A DNA stretch of 64,000 nucleotides. It comes from Pseudomonas sp. S06B 330 (lineage in GTDB: Bacteria > Pseudomonadota > Gammaproteobacteria > Pseudomonadales > Pseudomonadaceae). The position numbers and the translations under genes are program-made. Location: NCBI RefSeq assembly GCF_002845275.2, contig NZ_CP088149.1, positions 2,104,501 through 2,168,500 of the forward strand. Direction: 5' to 3'. Positions 37,597-46,485 of the stretch are shown here, one piece after another. The notes beneath the pieces were generated by a model that was not told the DNA's origin, searched no databases, and was given only the letters and a program-made list of their open reading frames with translations. Position 1 is the first letter of the stretch. Each line of letters begins with the position of its first letter.

Positions 37597-38511
37597 TCAG
37601 AGTTCGCGTACCACGCGAAAGCCGATCCAGTCGCCGCGGGTTTCCGGCCGGCGGTAATTACGGTTGCCGGAGCGGGAGAAAATCGGCGCTTCGGTCCAGT
37701 CGTTGCCGCGGATCATGCGTACCACGCAATCGCCTTGGGTCCAGGCGCTGCCGTCACTGGGCGCACCCGCGTAGCTGTCGTTCTGGCAGTCGGCGGTCCA
37801 CTCATAGACGTTGCCGTGGGCGTCGTAGATGCCAAAGGCGTTAGGCGCGTAGCTGCCCGCCGGGGCAAGGTAGCTGAAGCCGTCTTCGGGGCCATAGGTG
37901 TTGGCATGCTTGGCAATGCTGTAGGCCTTGCCTTCATCACGCGGGAAGGGCTGCGGGCCTTTGCTGCCGCCGCGGGCGGCGTATTCGCGTTCGGCTTCGC
38001 TGAGCAGGCGATAGTGTTTACCTGTCTTTTTCGACAGCCAGGCGGCATAAGCTTGGGCTTCGTGGAAGTCCATGCACACGGCCGGATAGCGATGCTTGTC
38101 GCCGCGCTTGTACTCGTCGCTGAGCGCGTAGCGCGGTACGCCGGCAAGGCATTCGCGGCCAGGGCGGTCGTCGCCATTGGGCATCGTGTAGCCGCTGTCC
38201 TTGAGGTAGGCATTCCACTCACCGCTGAGCACCTGAAAGCGGCTCATGGCCAAGGGCTTGGCGAAGGTTACCTCGTGCATCGGGCCTTCATCGGCCTCGC
38301 GGCCCTGTTCGTCTTCCGGCGTGCCCATGGTGAAAGTGCCGGCCGGTAGTACAACCAGCTCCGGGCAATCCTTGCAGTCTTTGAACACTTCGCCTGGCTT
38401 GGGCGGTTCGCTGGCCTGGACCAGGCCGGGGACGAGGCTGGCGAACAGGGCGCCGAGGGCCAGGCCCGTAATAGCCTTGGCGGTCGAGGTGCGGGGCTTC
38501 GGTGAGTTCAT
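37597..38511 (-). CDS. pvdO: Periplasmic FGE-sulfatase-domain protein PvdO
   Basis: A 304-residue protein with a signal peptide (hydrophobic residues 15-33 before VQASEPPK) and a formylglycine-generating-enzyme-type fold: VVLPAGTFTMGTPEDEQG at the start of the domain, then YRLLSEAEREYAARGG, AFGIYDAHGNVYEWTADC and the closing WIGFRV. Known PvdO proteins are needed in the periplasm for late oxidation of dihydropyoverdine to the mature chromophore. It lies 36 nt downstream of pvdN on the same strand, and pvdE follows. Start ATG 38511 is the first one that gives a complete signal peptide. Confidence 0.95.
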   Translation of the reverse strand: MNSPKPRTSTAKAITGLALGALFASLVPGLVQASEPPKPGEVFKDCKDCPELVVLPAGTFTMGTPEDEQGREADEGPMHEVTFAKPLAMSRFQVLSGEWNAYLKDSGYTMPNGDDRPGRECLAGVPRYALSDEYKRGDKHRYPAVCMDFHEAQAYAAWLSKKTGKHYRLLSEAEREYAARGGSKGPQPFPRDEGKAYSIAKHANTYGPEDGFSYLAPAGSYAPNAFGIYDAHGNVYEWTADCQNDSYAGAPSDGSAWTQGDCVVRMIRGNDWTEAPIFSRSGNRNYRRPETRGDWIGFRVVREL

Positions 38512-38547
38512 TGGTCTCTCGGTTTCACATAATGGAAAAGGGCGGCA

Positions 38548-39831
38548 CTAGACGGCCTTGGCCAGGATGGCCATGAAGCGCTCGATCTCGGCTTCGTTGT
38601 TGAGCAGGCCCGGAGCGGTGCGTACCACCGGTCCAACGTCACGGTTGACGGCGTCGGCGACGACACGTTGCTTCATCAGTTCGGCGGCCACCTTGTCGCT
38701 GTCCTTGCCCTTGACGCGAAAGAAGCTGAAACCTGAAGACAAGGCCGGATGGGTCGGTGTCACCAGCTCGATCTGCGCCATGGCCTGCAGGCGTTGACGC
38801 AGTTCGGCGTTGAGCTGGTGGATGCGTGCCTGAACTTCGGCCTTGCCCAGTTGCAGGTGCAGTTCAAAGGCTTTGTCCAGGGCCCAGCGGTGCTCGAAGG
38901 CGTGGTAGCCGCCGGGGGTCATGCTGGTGGCGAAGTCGCTGTCCTGGGAGAAGGTCGGTATCAGCGGGGTGACATCGTTGAGTTGTTCCGAGCGTGAGCA
39001 GATGATGCCGGTGCCGCGTGGGCCGAACAGCCATTTGTGCGTGCCGGCGATGAAGAAATCACAGTGCATGTGCGGAAAGTCGAGGTCTTCCACGCCAAAG
39101 CCATGGACACCGTCCACCACGTAAAGGATGCGGTCCTTGTCGTCGCGCTTGCGGTTGTGCTCGGCGACCAGTTCACCAATCTCGCCGATGGGCAGTTTGA
39201 CGCCACTGCCCGAATGCACCCAGGTCATGCCCAACACGCGGGTGTTCGCGCGGATGTTAGCGGCGATATTACCCAGGACCTCGTCACTGGATACCTGCTG
39301 GGGCGCTTTGAACAACTCGATGCGCCGAACCTGGGTGCCTTCGCGCTCGGCGCGAAAGTTCAGCACATGATGGGTCGAGTAGTGCTCATGACGGGTGGTG
39401 AGAATTTCCTGGTCGGGGCGCACGTGAATGCCGCCATAGATCATCGCCAGACCTTCGGTGGTGCTGCCGGTGAGGGCGATCTGCGCCGGCTTGGCGTTGA
39501 GGTATTTTCCGGCCCAGCGCCGTACTTCGGCTTCGCGGGTCCAGGTTTCCTCCAGGTCCCAGTCCATCGCCAGGCCAGGGTTGCGGTCGAGGTTGGCGCG
39601 ATGCACGGCTATGGCCTCGCGTACCGGTCTGGGGTGCGAGGTGACCAGAAAGTTGGCGAAATGAATGTAGTTGGGGTCCTGGTCGAACAATTGGCGAAAC
39701 TGCGCCCACTTGTCGCCACTGGGCGTCGCTGCCGGCAGACTGGCCAGGGCATTGGGGGCCAGTGTGCTTGCCAGTGGCAGGGCAGCGGCGAACAGCCCGG
39801 CCTGTTTGAGAAATGTTCTACGGTCGGTCAT
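38548..39831 (-). CDS. pvdN: Periplasmic PLP-dependent enzyme PvdN (Tat substrate)
   Basis: A 427-residue class V aminotransferase-like protein. The N-terminus MTDRRTFLKQAGLFAAALPLA is a clear twin-arginine signal (RRTFLK), so the folded, PLP-loaded enzyme would go to the periplasm. The PLP lysine is in AGTHKWLFGPRGTG. PvdN is known to modify the glutamate side chain of the pyoverdine chromophore to succinamide. Nine bases separate it from pvdM upstream, so the two are co-transcribed from the box at 41224-41247. Confidence 0.95.
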   Translation of the reverse strand: MTDRRTFLKQAGLFAAALPLASTLAPNALASLPAATPSGDKWAQFRQLFDQDPNYIHFANFLVTSHPRPVREAIAVHRANLDRNPGLAMDWDLEETWTREAEVRRWAGKYLNAKPAQIALTGSTTEGLAMIYGGIHVRPDQEILTTRHEHYSTHHVLNFRAEREGTQVRRIELFKAPQQVSSDEVLGNIAANIRANTRVLGMTWVHSGSGVKLPIGEIGELVAEHNRKRDDKDRILYVVDGVHGFGVEDLDFPHMHCDFFIAGTHKWLFGPRGTGIICSRSEQLNDVTPLIPTFSQDSDFATSMTPGGYHAFEHRWALDKAFELHLQLGKAEVQARIHQLNAELRQRLQAMAQIELVTPTHPALSSGFSFFRVKGKDSDKVAAELMKQRVVADAVNRDVGPVVRTAPGLLNNEAEIERFMAILAKAV

Positions 39832-39840
39832 GGCTTGGTT

Positions 39841-41190
39841 TCATCGCGCGCTGAGGGGTTTGGAGGATTGCTGAACCTGAGCCCAGGCCCTGAGGAAGTT
39901 GGCGCCCCAGAGCTTGCTGATATCGGCTTCGGCGTAACCGCGGCTCAGCAGTTCGGCGGTGACGTTACGGACCTGGCTGACATCCTCGAAACCCTTGAGG
40001 CCGCCGCCGTCGTTGAAGTCGGAGCTGATGCCAACGTGATCGATGCCGATGGTCTTGACCGCATGATCGATGGCGTTGCCGAAGTCCTGGAGGGTGGCCT
40101 TGGGCTCGTCGGCAAGGATCGCGTACAGCGCTTTGGCGTACTCGCCAAAACGTTGTTCGGGCCAGCTGGCAATCACCGGATCGCCCGGCATCAGCGCCCA
40201 GGCCTGGTTGGGCAACGCGGGCAAGTCGAAACGTTGGCGCAGCTGATCGAGCCGCTCGCGGGTCGCCTGGCTGATCGGGCGCAGGTAGTCGCCGTAGGTG
40301 GGGATCATGACCACGCCGCCGCTGTCGCGGATCAGGCGCATTTCATCGTCGCTCAGGTTGCGCGGGATATCCACCAGCGCCCGCGGGCCGGAGTGCGAGG
40401 CCACCAGGGGCGCGCGGCTGAGGGCGCTGACCTGGCGCAGGGCCTGGCTGGACATCTGCGACACATCAATGATCACCCCCAGGTCGTTGAGGCGGCGGAC
40501 CGCCTGCTGACCAAGTGGTGAAAGGCCGCCGAGGGCGTCGGCACGGTCCTGAAAGAAGGGCATCGGCCGTGAGGAATCAGCCCAGGCGTTATTGCCCACA
40601 TAGTTGAAGCCGAACATGCGCAGACCGCGGGAGGCCCAGAGGTCCAGCTGGTTGATGTCGGTGCCCAACGGGTAGGCGTTGAGCATGCTGATGAAGATCG
40701 CGAACTTGCCTTCGCCTTGCAGCCTGCGTACGTCGTCAGGGCTGTAGGCGATGGCAGCGCGCTCGGGAAAGTCGCGGGCGATGTTGCTGATGATGCGGTA
40801 GCTGGCTTCCTGTTGTGCGCGTGCTTGCGCAACGAATTCGGCCGTGGGGCGGTGAGGTGCACCTTCGCCTTGCCAGATGGGCGGCCAGCCGAACACCGTC
40901 AGCGCTGCAGCGGACAGGCCGCCACGCTGCAGTTTGGGCAAATCGAACTGGCCGAGGCTGTCGCCATCCACCGGGTTGTGCGCACTGCCCAGGGTCAGTG
41001 GCACGCTGACATGGCCATCGAACGACAGCAGGCGTTGCTGCACCTCATTCGCTTGGCGTATGACCGCGAAACTGTAGCCGGGATTGTCCCGGTAGCCCTG
41101 ACCCCAAGCCCACCAGCTGGCGCCTGCGCCAAGCGCGAGGAGCACCGGCAGGCCGTAGCGCAGGGTGTTCTGCCAACGTGGTCGTGTCAT
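39841..41190 (-). CDS. pvdM: PvdM, M19 dipeptidase-like maturation protein
   Basis: A 449-residue protein with one N-terminal membrane/signal segment (residues 11-31) and a renal-dipeptidase (M19) fold facing the periplasm. The family's zinc-ligand positions look degraded: the DGHxD motif is DGHVS, the EGG position reads ISMLNAYPLG and the DxSH motif is DVSQMS; only VASHSG keeps its His. PvdM takes part in periplasmic pyoverdine maturation, and the missing ligands suggest a non-hydrolytic role. It is first in pvdM-pvdN-pvdO. AGAGAAGG just before ATG 41190 supports the start. Confidence 0.94.
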   Translation of the reverse strand: MTRPRWQNTLRYGLPVLLALGAGASWWAWGQGYRDNPGYSFAVIRQANEVQQRLLSFDGHVSVPLTLGSAHNPVDGDSLGQFDLPKLQRGGLSAAALTVFGWPPIWQGEGAPHRPTAEFVAQARAQQEASYRIISNIARDFPERAAIAYSPDDVRRLQGEGKFAIFISMLNAYPLGTDINQLDLWASRGLRMFGFNYVGNNAWADSSRPMPFFQDRADALGGLSPLGQQAVRRLNDLGVIIDVSQMSSQALRQVSALSRAPLVASHSGPRALVDIPRNLSDDEMRLIRDSGGVVMIPTYGDYLRPISQATRERLDQLRQRFDLPALPNQAWALMPGDPVIASWPEQRFGEYAKALYAILADEPKATLQDFGNAIDHAVKTIGIDHVGISSDFNDGGGLKGFEDVSQVRNVTAELLSRGYAEADISKLWGANFLRAWAQVQQSSKPLSAR

Positions 41191-41223
41191 TGCCTTCTCT
41201 TGGTTCGCTGCTGTCTGGGGTGG

Positions 41224-41247
41224 ACGAGCGCGGCAAGGAAAAATTTA
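41224..41247 (-). promoter_or_regulatory. Iron-starvation box of pvdMNO
   Basis: On the - strand, TAAAT (41247-41243), 16 nt, CGT (41226-41224). A perfect match. The CGT is 34 bp before the pvdM ATG, leaving a short leader. Confidence 0.87.
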
Positions 41248-41298
41248 CCGTCAGAGCAAGCGCCAGGCGTGCGGGAACCGCCGCTCTGCAACAGGGGT

Positions 41299-41322
41299 TA
41301 AATTTTCCGCCATTGGTCTCGT
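41299..41322 (+). promoter_or_regulatory. Iron-starvation box of pvdA
   Basis: TAAAT (41299-41303), 16 nt, CGT (41320-41322) on the + strand. A perfect match, back to back with the pvdM box and 51 bp away, making the 227-bp gap a bidirectional PvdS-type control region. The leader to the pvdA ATG at 41418 is about 90 nt and ends in AGAGGA. Confidence 0.87.
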
Positions 41323-41417
41323 TCCTAGTCAACAGACGACCTGCCGCCTCGCCAATGACCGACAGGGTTACTTTGTTTTCACCCCGACCATCGGGGCTTA
41401 TCTAGAGGACACTGGAT

Positions 41418-42755
41418 ATGACTCAGGCAATTGAATCGGCCGTCGTTCACGACCTGATCGGCATCGGCTTCGGCCCTTCGAACCTGGCGCTGGCCATCGC
41501 CCTGGAAGAACGGGGACAACTGCAGGGCCCGCTCGATACGCTGTTTCTGGACAAGCAGGCGGACTACCGCTGGCATGGCAACACCTTGGTCAGCCAGAGC
41601 GAGCTGCAGATTTCCTTCCTCAAGGACCTGGTGACCCTGCGCAACCCGACCAGCCCCTATTCGTTCGTCAACTACCTCAAGCAGCATGGCCGCCTGGTGG
41701 ACTTCATCAACCTCGGCACCTTCTATCCCTGCCGGATGGAATTCAATGATTACCTGCGCTGGGTGGCCTCGCATTTCGAAGCGCATAGCCGCTATGGCGA
41801 GGAGGTATTACGGGTGGAGCCGGTGCTGAACAGTCAGCAGGTCGAGGCGTTGCGGGTGATATCGCGCGATGCCCGCGGGGTGGAAATTGCCCGTACGACG
41901 CGCTCGCTGGTCCTCAGCCCAGGTGGTACGCCGCGTATTCCGGCCGTGTTCGAAGGGCTCAAGAGCGATGCCCGGGTGTTTCACCATTCCCAGTACCTGG
42001 CGCGGATGGCGGCGCAACCTTGTGTCGACAACAAACCCATGCGCATTGCCATTGTCGGCGGCGGGCAGAGTGCGGCAGAGGCGTTCATCGACCTCAATGA
42101 CAGCTATCCGTCGGTGCAGGTCGACCTGATCATTCGCGGTTCGGCGCTCAAGCCGGCTGACGACAGTCCGTTCGTCAACGAGGTGTTCTCGCCCGAGTTC
42201 ACTGACCTGGTGTTCCAGCAGCCGGCCAGCGAGCGTGAACGCCTGATCAACGAATACCACAACACCAATTACTCGGTGGTCGATCTGGACTTGATCGAGC
42301 GCATTTACGCGATCTTCTACCGGCAGAAAGTCTCGGGTGTGGCCCGTCACAGTTTCCATACCTTGACCACCCTGGAGCAGGCGCGCAGTACCGAGCAGGG
42401 TGTGGAGCTGCTGATGCGTAACAACGCTACCGGTGAAACTCAGGTGCAGCACTATGATGCGGTGGTGCTGGCGACCGGTTATGAGCGCCAACTGCATCGC
42501 CAGTTGCTGGCGCCGCTGGACGCTTATCTGCAGGGTTATGAAGTCGACCGCAGCTATCGTCTGCTGACCGACGAACGCTGCAAGGCCAGTCTGTATATGC
42601 AGGGGTTCAGTCAGGCCAGTCACGGTTTGAGTGATACCTTGCTGTCGGTCCTGCCGGTGCGTGCCGACGAAATTGCCGCGTCACTGTATGAGCAGGATAA
42701 GCTGCGTGGGCACCAGCGTGTGGCTCAGGTTTCGCTGTTGGCCACCGCCAGTTGA
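41418..42755 (+). CDS. pvdA: L-ornithine N5-monooxygenase
   Basis: A 445-residue flavin-dependent N-hydroxylating monooxygenase that makes N5-hydroxyornithine for the hydroxamate ligand of pyoverdine. It has the FAD site DLIGIGFGPSNLALAIALEE near the N-terminus, an NADPH site IVGGGQSAAEAF near residue 215 and the C-terminal ATGYER motif. AGAGGA at 41404 precedes ATG 41418. Its substrate product matches the predicted OH-Orn code of the last NRPS module. No formyl- or acetyltransferase gene for OH-Orn is in the window, consistent with the cyclised form. Confidence 0.96.
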   Translation: MTQAIESAVVHDLIGIGFGPSNLALAIALEERGQLQGPLDTLFLDKQADYRWHGNTLVSQSELQISFLKDLVTLRNPTSPYSFVNYLKQHGRLVDFINLGTFYPCRMEFNDYLRWVASHFEAHSRYGEEVLRVEPVLNSQQVEALRVISRDARGVEIARTTRSLVLSPGGTPRIPAVFEGLKSDARVFHHSQYLARMAAQPCVDNKPMRIAIVGGGQSAAEAFIDLNDSYPSVQVDLIIRGSALKPADDSPFVNEVFSPEFTDLVFQQPASERERLINEYHNTNYSVVDLDLIERIYAIFYRQKVSGVARHSFHTLTTLEQARSTEQGVELLMRNNATGETQVQHYDAVVLATGYERQLHRQLLAPLDAYLQGYEVDRSYRLLTDERCKASLYMQGFSQASHGLSDTLLSVLPVRADEIAASLYEQDKLRGHQRVAQVSLLATAS

Positions 42756-42862
42756 GTGCCAGGCTGGAAGATGTTCTTGGGGGTGGGGCGTAGGGCGCGA
42801 GCTATTCCGTTGATTGGGTGACGCTACCGGCCCCAGCATAGTGCGAGGCATTGCACTGCTTT

Positions 42863-42949
42863 TGTGGGAGCTGGTCTTGCCAGCGATGCAGGCACCGCGC
42901 AGCAACTGACACTGTGTCGATACCATCTCCGGCAAGACCGGCTCCCACA
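42863..42949. repeat. REPIN (inverted REP pair)
   Basis: TGTGGGAGCTGGTCTTGCC at the left is answered by GGCAAGACCGGCTCCCACA at the right, 87 bp in all, between pvdA and the second pvdM-like gene. The centre (GCACCGCGCAGCAACTGACAC) recurs inverted in the element at 57417-57503, so both are copies of one mobile non-coding element. Confidence 0.88.
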
Positions 42950-42981
42950 ATCTGTGAAGAGCCGTTTTTTTGCTGCAGTAC

Positions 42982-44337
42982 TCAGGGCGTCAAGCCAGCA
43001 ACCGGCGCCGAGGCTTTTTGTACCTGTTCCCAGACCCGCAGGAAGTTGCCGGCCCACAGCTTACTGATATCGGCCTCGGTATAGCCACGGCTGAGCAACT
43101 CGGCGGTGACGTTGCGAATTTCGCTGACATCCTTGAAGCCCTCCAGGCCGCCGCCATCGTTGAAGTCCGAGCTGATGCCCACATGATCGATGCCGACTTT
43201 TTTCACCGTGTAGTCAATGGCGTCGACCAGGTCCTTGACGCTGGCTTTGGGTTCTTCTTCGAGGATGCCGTAGAGGCTGCCGGCGTACTCGCCGAAGCGC
43301 GCTTCTGGCCAGATGGCGATCACCGCATCGCCGGGCATCAAGGCATTGGCCAGGCCCTGCAGCGGTTGCAGATCAAAGCGAGCGCGCAGGGCTTCGAGTT
43401 TGTCCAGGGTCGGCTTTGTCAGCGGCTTGAGGTACTGGCTGAAGCCGACCACCTGAATGACACCGCCGATGTTTTTGATCAGTTGCATTTCCTTGTCGCT
43501 GAGGTTGCGCGGAATATCCACCAGCGCGCGTGGCGCTGAATGCGAGGCGACGATGGGGGCATGACTCAGGCGCGCAACATCTTCCAGGGCCAGGGTCGAC
43601 ATCTGCGAGACATCAATGATCACGCCCAACTGGTTCAAGCGCTTGACCGCCTGTTCACCCAATGGCGACAGGCCGCCGAGGGCATCGGCCGTGTCATTGA
43701 AAAACGGCAGTGGCCGTGAGGAGTCGGCCCAGTCGTTGTTGCCGGTGTAGCTGAAGCCGAACATGCGCATGCCGCGCTTGGCCCACAGGTCCAGTTGCGA
43801 CAGGTCGTGGCCCAGCGGGTAGGCATTGAGCATGCTGATGAACACGGCGAATTTGCCTTCACCGTTGAGACGACGGAAGTCCTCGGGGGTATAGGCAATG
43901 CCGACCTGGTTGGGGAAGTCGCGGACCATCGTGCTGATGATCTGATAGCGCACTTCCTGCTGGTGCCGGGCTTCGTCGACAAAGCCGGGAGTAGGACGGT
44001 GCGGGGCATTGGGGCCATTCCACAGCTCCGGCCAGCCGAAAATAGTCAGGGCGGCGCCCGACAACCGGCCTTGACCGGCCTTGACCAAGTCGAACTGGCC
44101 GCTGCCGTTCTTGTCGGCTTCGTGGCCAGCACTGCCAAAGCTCAGGGGGACGGTGATATGGCTGTCGAACGAGAGCATATGTTCATGCAGGGTGTTGGCT
44201 TGTTCGACGATCTTGGCGGGGTAAGCGGGCTCTGTGCTGAGGTACAAGTAGCCCGCAGCGGCGCCCACGGCCACTGCCAGGGCAAGCGGCAGGCCGATGT
44301 ACAGGGCTTTGCGGGAACGGGATTTGGTCTGGGTCAT
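42982..44337 (-). CDS. Second PvdM-like M19 pseudodipeptidase
   Basis: A paralogue of pvdM, clearly alignable along its whole length (for example WADSSRPxPFF, ISMLNAYPLG, VIIDVSQMS, ISSDFNDGGGL, LSRGYxEADISKLW). It has an N-terminal membrane segment (IGLPLALAVAVGAAAGYLYL). The start is uncertain: ATG 44337 (MTQTKSRSRK) seems best, with 44343 and 44382 also in frame. As in pvdM, the zinc-ligand positions are lost (DSHIT, DVSQ), so dipeptidase activity is doubtful. A perfect iron-starvation box upstream suggests it belongs to the siderophore regulon. It could be a maturation factor or an ancestral dipeptidase relative; context favours the former. Confidence 0.88.
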   Translation of the reverse strand: MTQTKSRSRKALYIGLPLALAVAVGAAAGYLYLSTEPAYPAKIVEQANTLHEHMLSFDSHITVPLSFGSAGHEADKNGSGQFDLVKAGQGRLSGAALTIFGWPELWNGPNAPHRPTPGFVDEARHQQEVRYQIISTMVRDFPNQVGIAYTPEDFRRLNGEGKFAVFISMLNAYPLGHDLSQLDLWAKRGMRMFGFSYTGNNDWADSSRPLPFFNDTADALGGLSPLGEQAVKRLNQLGVIIDVSQMSTLALEDVARLSHAPIVASHSAPRALVDIPRNLSDKEMQLIKNIGGVIQVVGFSQYLKPLTKPTLDKLEALRARFDLQPLQGLANALMPGDAVIAIWPEARFGEYAGSLYGILEEEPKASVKDLVDAIDYTVKKVGIDHVGISSDFNDGGGLEGFKDVSEIRNVTAELLSRGYTEADISKLWAGNFLRVWEQVQKASAPVAGLTP

Positions 44338-44417
44338 TGCCATCTCAACGCTGGGCTGATCGGAACGGCTTGCCCGGCGCACCGGTGTGCTTTGGGCAAA
44401 GCTTGGGTATCAGGAGG

Positions 44418-44441
44418 ACGAATGAGGTGGGGGTAAATTTA
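44418..44441 (-). promoter_or_regulatory. Iron-starvation box of the second pvdM-like gene
   Basis: On the - strand, TAAAT (44441-44437), 16 nt, CGT (44420-44418). A perfect match. The CGT lies 81 bp before ATG 44337. Confidence 0.83.
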
Positions 44442-44570
44442 TGGCGCGTCGCGGCTTGTCCGGGCTGTGGAGGCGCTCGCGCAGCAGGCCCGCTAACCAC
44501 AAATGGCTAAAGTTCGCGCGCACATCGCCGATAGACAGGACAACCCATAGACCATCAGGATGATAAGCAC

Positions 44571-45005
44571 ATGGTTGGCATCAGTGCGGTTTCGATCAAT
44601 AGCAACGCTTTGAGCGGCGCGAGCGCGGCGAGCGTCAATGTTGGCGCTCAAGACCCGACGGCGAGTGAGCAAGAGGGCACCCTCAAGGTTGATCTTGCCG
44701 GCGTTGCTCAGAGTAATAAGGCACAGTCGAGTGACAGCAGCGAAAGCAGCGAACCGGCCCATATCAAGCAATTGCGCCAGATGATCGAGAAGCTGCAAAA
44801 GCAATTGGCAGAACAGCAGAAGCAGTTGCAGGCGGTGATGGCCAGCAACATGGAAGAAACTGCCAAGGCATCGGCGATCGCTGCCGCGCAGTCAGCGGTG
44901 AGTTCGACCATGGGCGCGATTCAGTCCGCCACCGCGCAACTGCTCAAGGCCCTGCTCGATAGCGGCGGCAGCAGCTCGGGCAGTATGGTCAGCACCAGCG
45001 CTTGA
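44571..45005 (+). CDS. Small coiled-coil protein, FlxA-like
   Basis: A 144-residue protein of unknown function. The first 60 residues are Ser/Ala-rich and probably disordered. Residues 65-95 form a Gln/Lys-rich coiled coil (QLRQMIEKLQKQLAEQQKQL), which resembles FlxA-family proteins; the rest is Ala/Ser-rich helix. There is no signal peptide or membrane segment. AGGATG lies 8 nt before the ATG. It is monocistronic: its neighbours point away from it or towards its end. Confidence 0.75.
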   Translation: MVGISAVSINSNALSGASAASVNVGAQDPTASEQEGTLKVDLAGVAQSNKAQSSDSSESSEPAHIKQLRQMIEKLQKQLAEQQKQLQAVMASNMEETAKASAIAAAQSAVSSTMGAIQSATAQLLKALLDSGGSSSGSMVSTSA

Positions 45006-45009
45006 CCCC

Positions 45010-45043
45010 AGCAGGCCTGGCGCGTAACGCGCTCAGGCCCGCT
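45010..45043. terminator. Bidirectional hairpin between convergent genes
   Basis: AGC-GGCCTG-CGCG pairs with CGCG-CAGGCC-GCT around a short loop, with single-base interruptions. It lies between the ends of the coiled-coil gene and pbpG and has no U-run on either side. Confidence 0.5.
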
Positions 45044-45047
45044 GACT

Positions 45048-45983
45048 TCAGTCAAGCGCGGGACGGTTCTGGCTGCGATCAGACTTGTAGCGCATGGCTA
45101 CTGCCGGTGCCGGTTTGGTACTGCCGGTCTCCAGCCACTGGCGCATGCGGCTGGCATCGGCAAAGTGGGTGTACTTGCCGAAAGCATCGAGAATCACCAT
45201 GGCCACCGGACGGTTGTCCATTCGGGTCAGCAGCACCAGGCAATGCCCGGCATCGTTGGTAAAGCCGGTCTTGGTCAGGTTGATGTCCCAATTGCTCTTG
45301 TTGACCAGGTGGTCGGTGTTGCGAAAACCCAGGGTGTAGTTGGGTTTGCGAAACGCCACGGTCTTCTCGCGGGTGGTGCTCAACTGGCTCAGCATCGGGT
45401 AGTTGCGCGCCGCCAGCAACAACTTGCCCAGATCGCGTGCGGTAGACACGTTGTAGGTCGACAGACCGGTGGGCTCCACGTACCGGGTGTGGGCCATGCC
45501 CAATGCCTTGGCCTTGGCGTTCATCGCTTTGATGAAAGCGTTGTAGCCCCCTGGATAGTTGTGCGCCAGGGTTGAAGCTGCACGGTTTTCTGACGACATC
45601 AGGGTGATCTGTAACATCTCCTTGCGGTTTAACTGGCTGCCCAGTTTCACCCGCGAATACACGCCTTTCATCTCCTTGTTCTGGGCGATGGTAACGGTAA
45701 GCATCTCATCCATGTTCTGCTTGGCATCAAGCACCACCATGCCGGTCATCAGCTTGGTGACCGAAGCGATAGGCACTACTCGGTCGGCATTGTTGGCGTA
45801 CAGCACCTGATTGGTCTGCAGGTCGATCAGCAAGGCGGCGCCAGAAGCCAGGCGCAACTTGGAGGGATCGCGTTTTTCCTGGACCGGGGGTTGCGCAGCA
45901 GCGACCGAAGTGACAGTCGCCGTACCTGTGAGCATTAGCAGTAGGCTTAGGATGGACAGGGAAGTTTTCACGTCGAGGCTCAC
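45048..45983 (-). CDS. pbpG: D-alanyl-D-alanine endopeptidase (PBP7)
   Basis: A 311-residue periplasmic S11-type serine peptidase that cleaves D-Ala cross-links in peptidoglycan. It has a signal peptide ([23 protein letters not shown]), then the three active-site motifs in order: SVTK (Ser nucleophile), SEN and KTG. GTG codons at 45983 and 45971 could each start it; I give the longer. Length fits PbpG rather than the longer PBP5/6 class. It is monocistronic. Confidence 0.92.
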   Translation of the reverse strand: MSLDVKTSLSILSLLLMLTGTATVTSVAAAQPPVQEKRDPSKLRLASGAALLIDLQTNQVLYANNADRVVPIASVTKLMTGMVVLDAKQNMDEMLTVTIAQNKEMKGVYSRVKLGSQLNRKEMLQITLMSSENRAASTLAHNYPGGYNAFIKAMNAKAKALGMAHTRYVEPTGLSTYNVSTARDLGKLLLAARNYPMLSQLSTTREKTVAFRKPNYTLGFRNTDHLVNKSNWDINLTKTGFTNDAGHCLVLLTRMDNRPVAMVILDAFGKYTHFADASRMRQWLETGSTKPAPAVAMRYKSDRSQNRPALD

Positions 45984-46040
45984 TAAAAGTTGTTATGTCG
46001 TTGGCTGTGCAAGGGTTTTCCCCCAAAAAAACGCTCGCAT

Positions 46041-46137
46041 TCTGGAGTATGGCCTAGAGTCTGTCGATTAGCCTGTAAACATTGGGCCAAACATGAACGA
46101 AATTTAATCCTGTACCAATTCTGTACCAATTAGCTGC
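46041..46137. repeat. Imperfect direct repeat, copy A
   Basis: About 97 bp similar to 49102-49198 at roughly 78% identity, in the same orientation. Shared blocks include TATGGCCTAGAGTCTGTCGA and ATGAACGAAATTTAATC. Copy A also holds a tandem TGTACCAATTCTGTACCAAT, which recurs in altered form near 48979. The two copies flank the acetyltransferase/MocR pair. Confidence 0.75.
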
Positions 46138-46485
46138 ATTTCAAACTTCTCCAGTTCGGACCAGTCATTGGCCGAGTTCAGCCACTTCGCACAGGTTGAC
46201 AGCAGTACCTGGACAGAGTGTCCAAGCTGGCCTGCAATGAATGCCGGGTTCATCCCTGGGCCGTTTGTGCCTTGCTGGTTCTGCTGCGGCGCCTGCTTGG
46301 CGGTTCTGCATGTGTGGATGTCAGGTCTGACGGTTATCTGGTGCGGGCGGAGTACCGCCCCAGGTAGGCGAGCAGCCGCGCATCTGTCGATTCTTCAGCT
46401 CAGTGTGACGAGCTGCAGGGAGGAGGGGATTGTTTTCGGTCGGCAGGACGCCGGAGGAGGGGTGAAAATCAGTTCCGTCTACGCC

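Noticed and set aside
44434..44457. Second iron-starvation box on the + strand (TAAAT at 44434) for the coiled-coil gene
   Set aside because: The triplet at the required spacing is CTT, not CGT.
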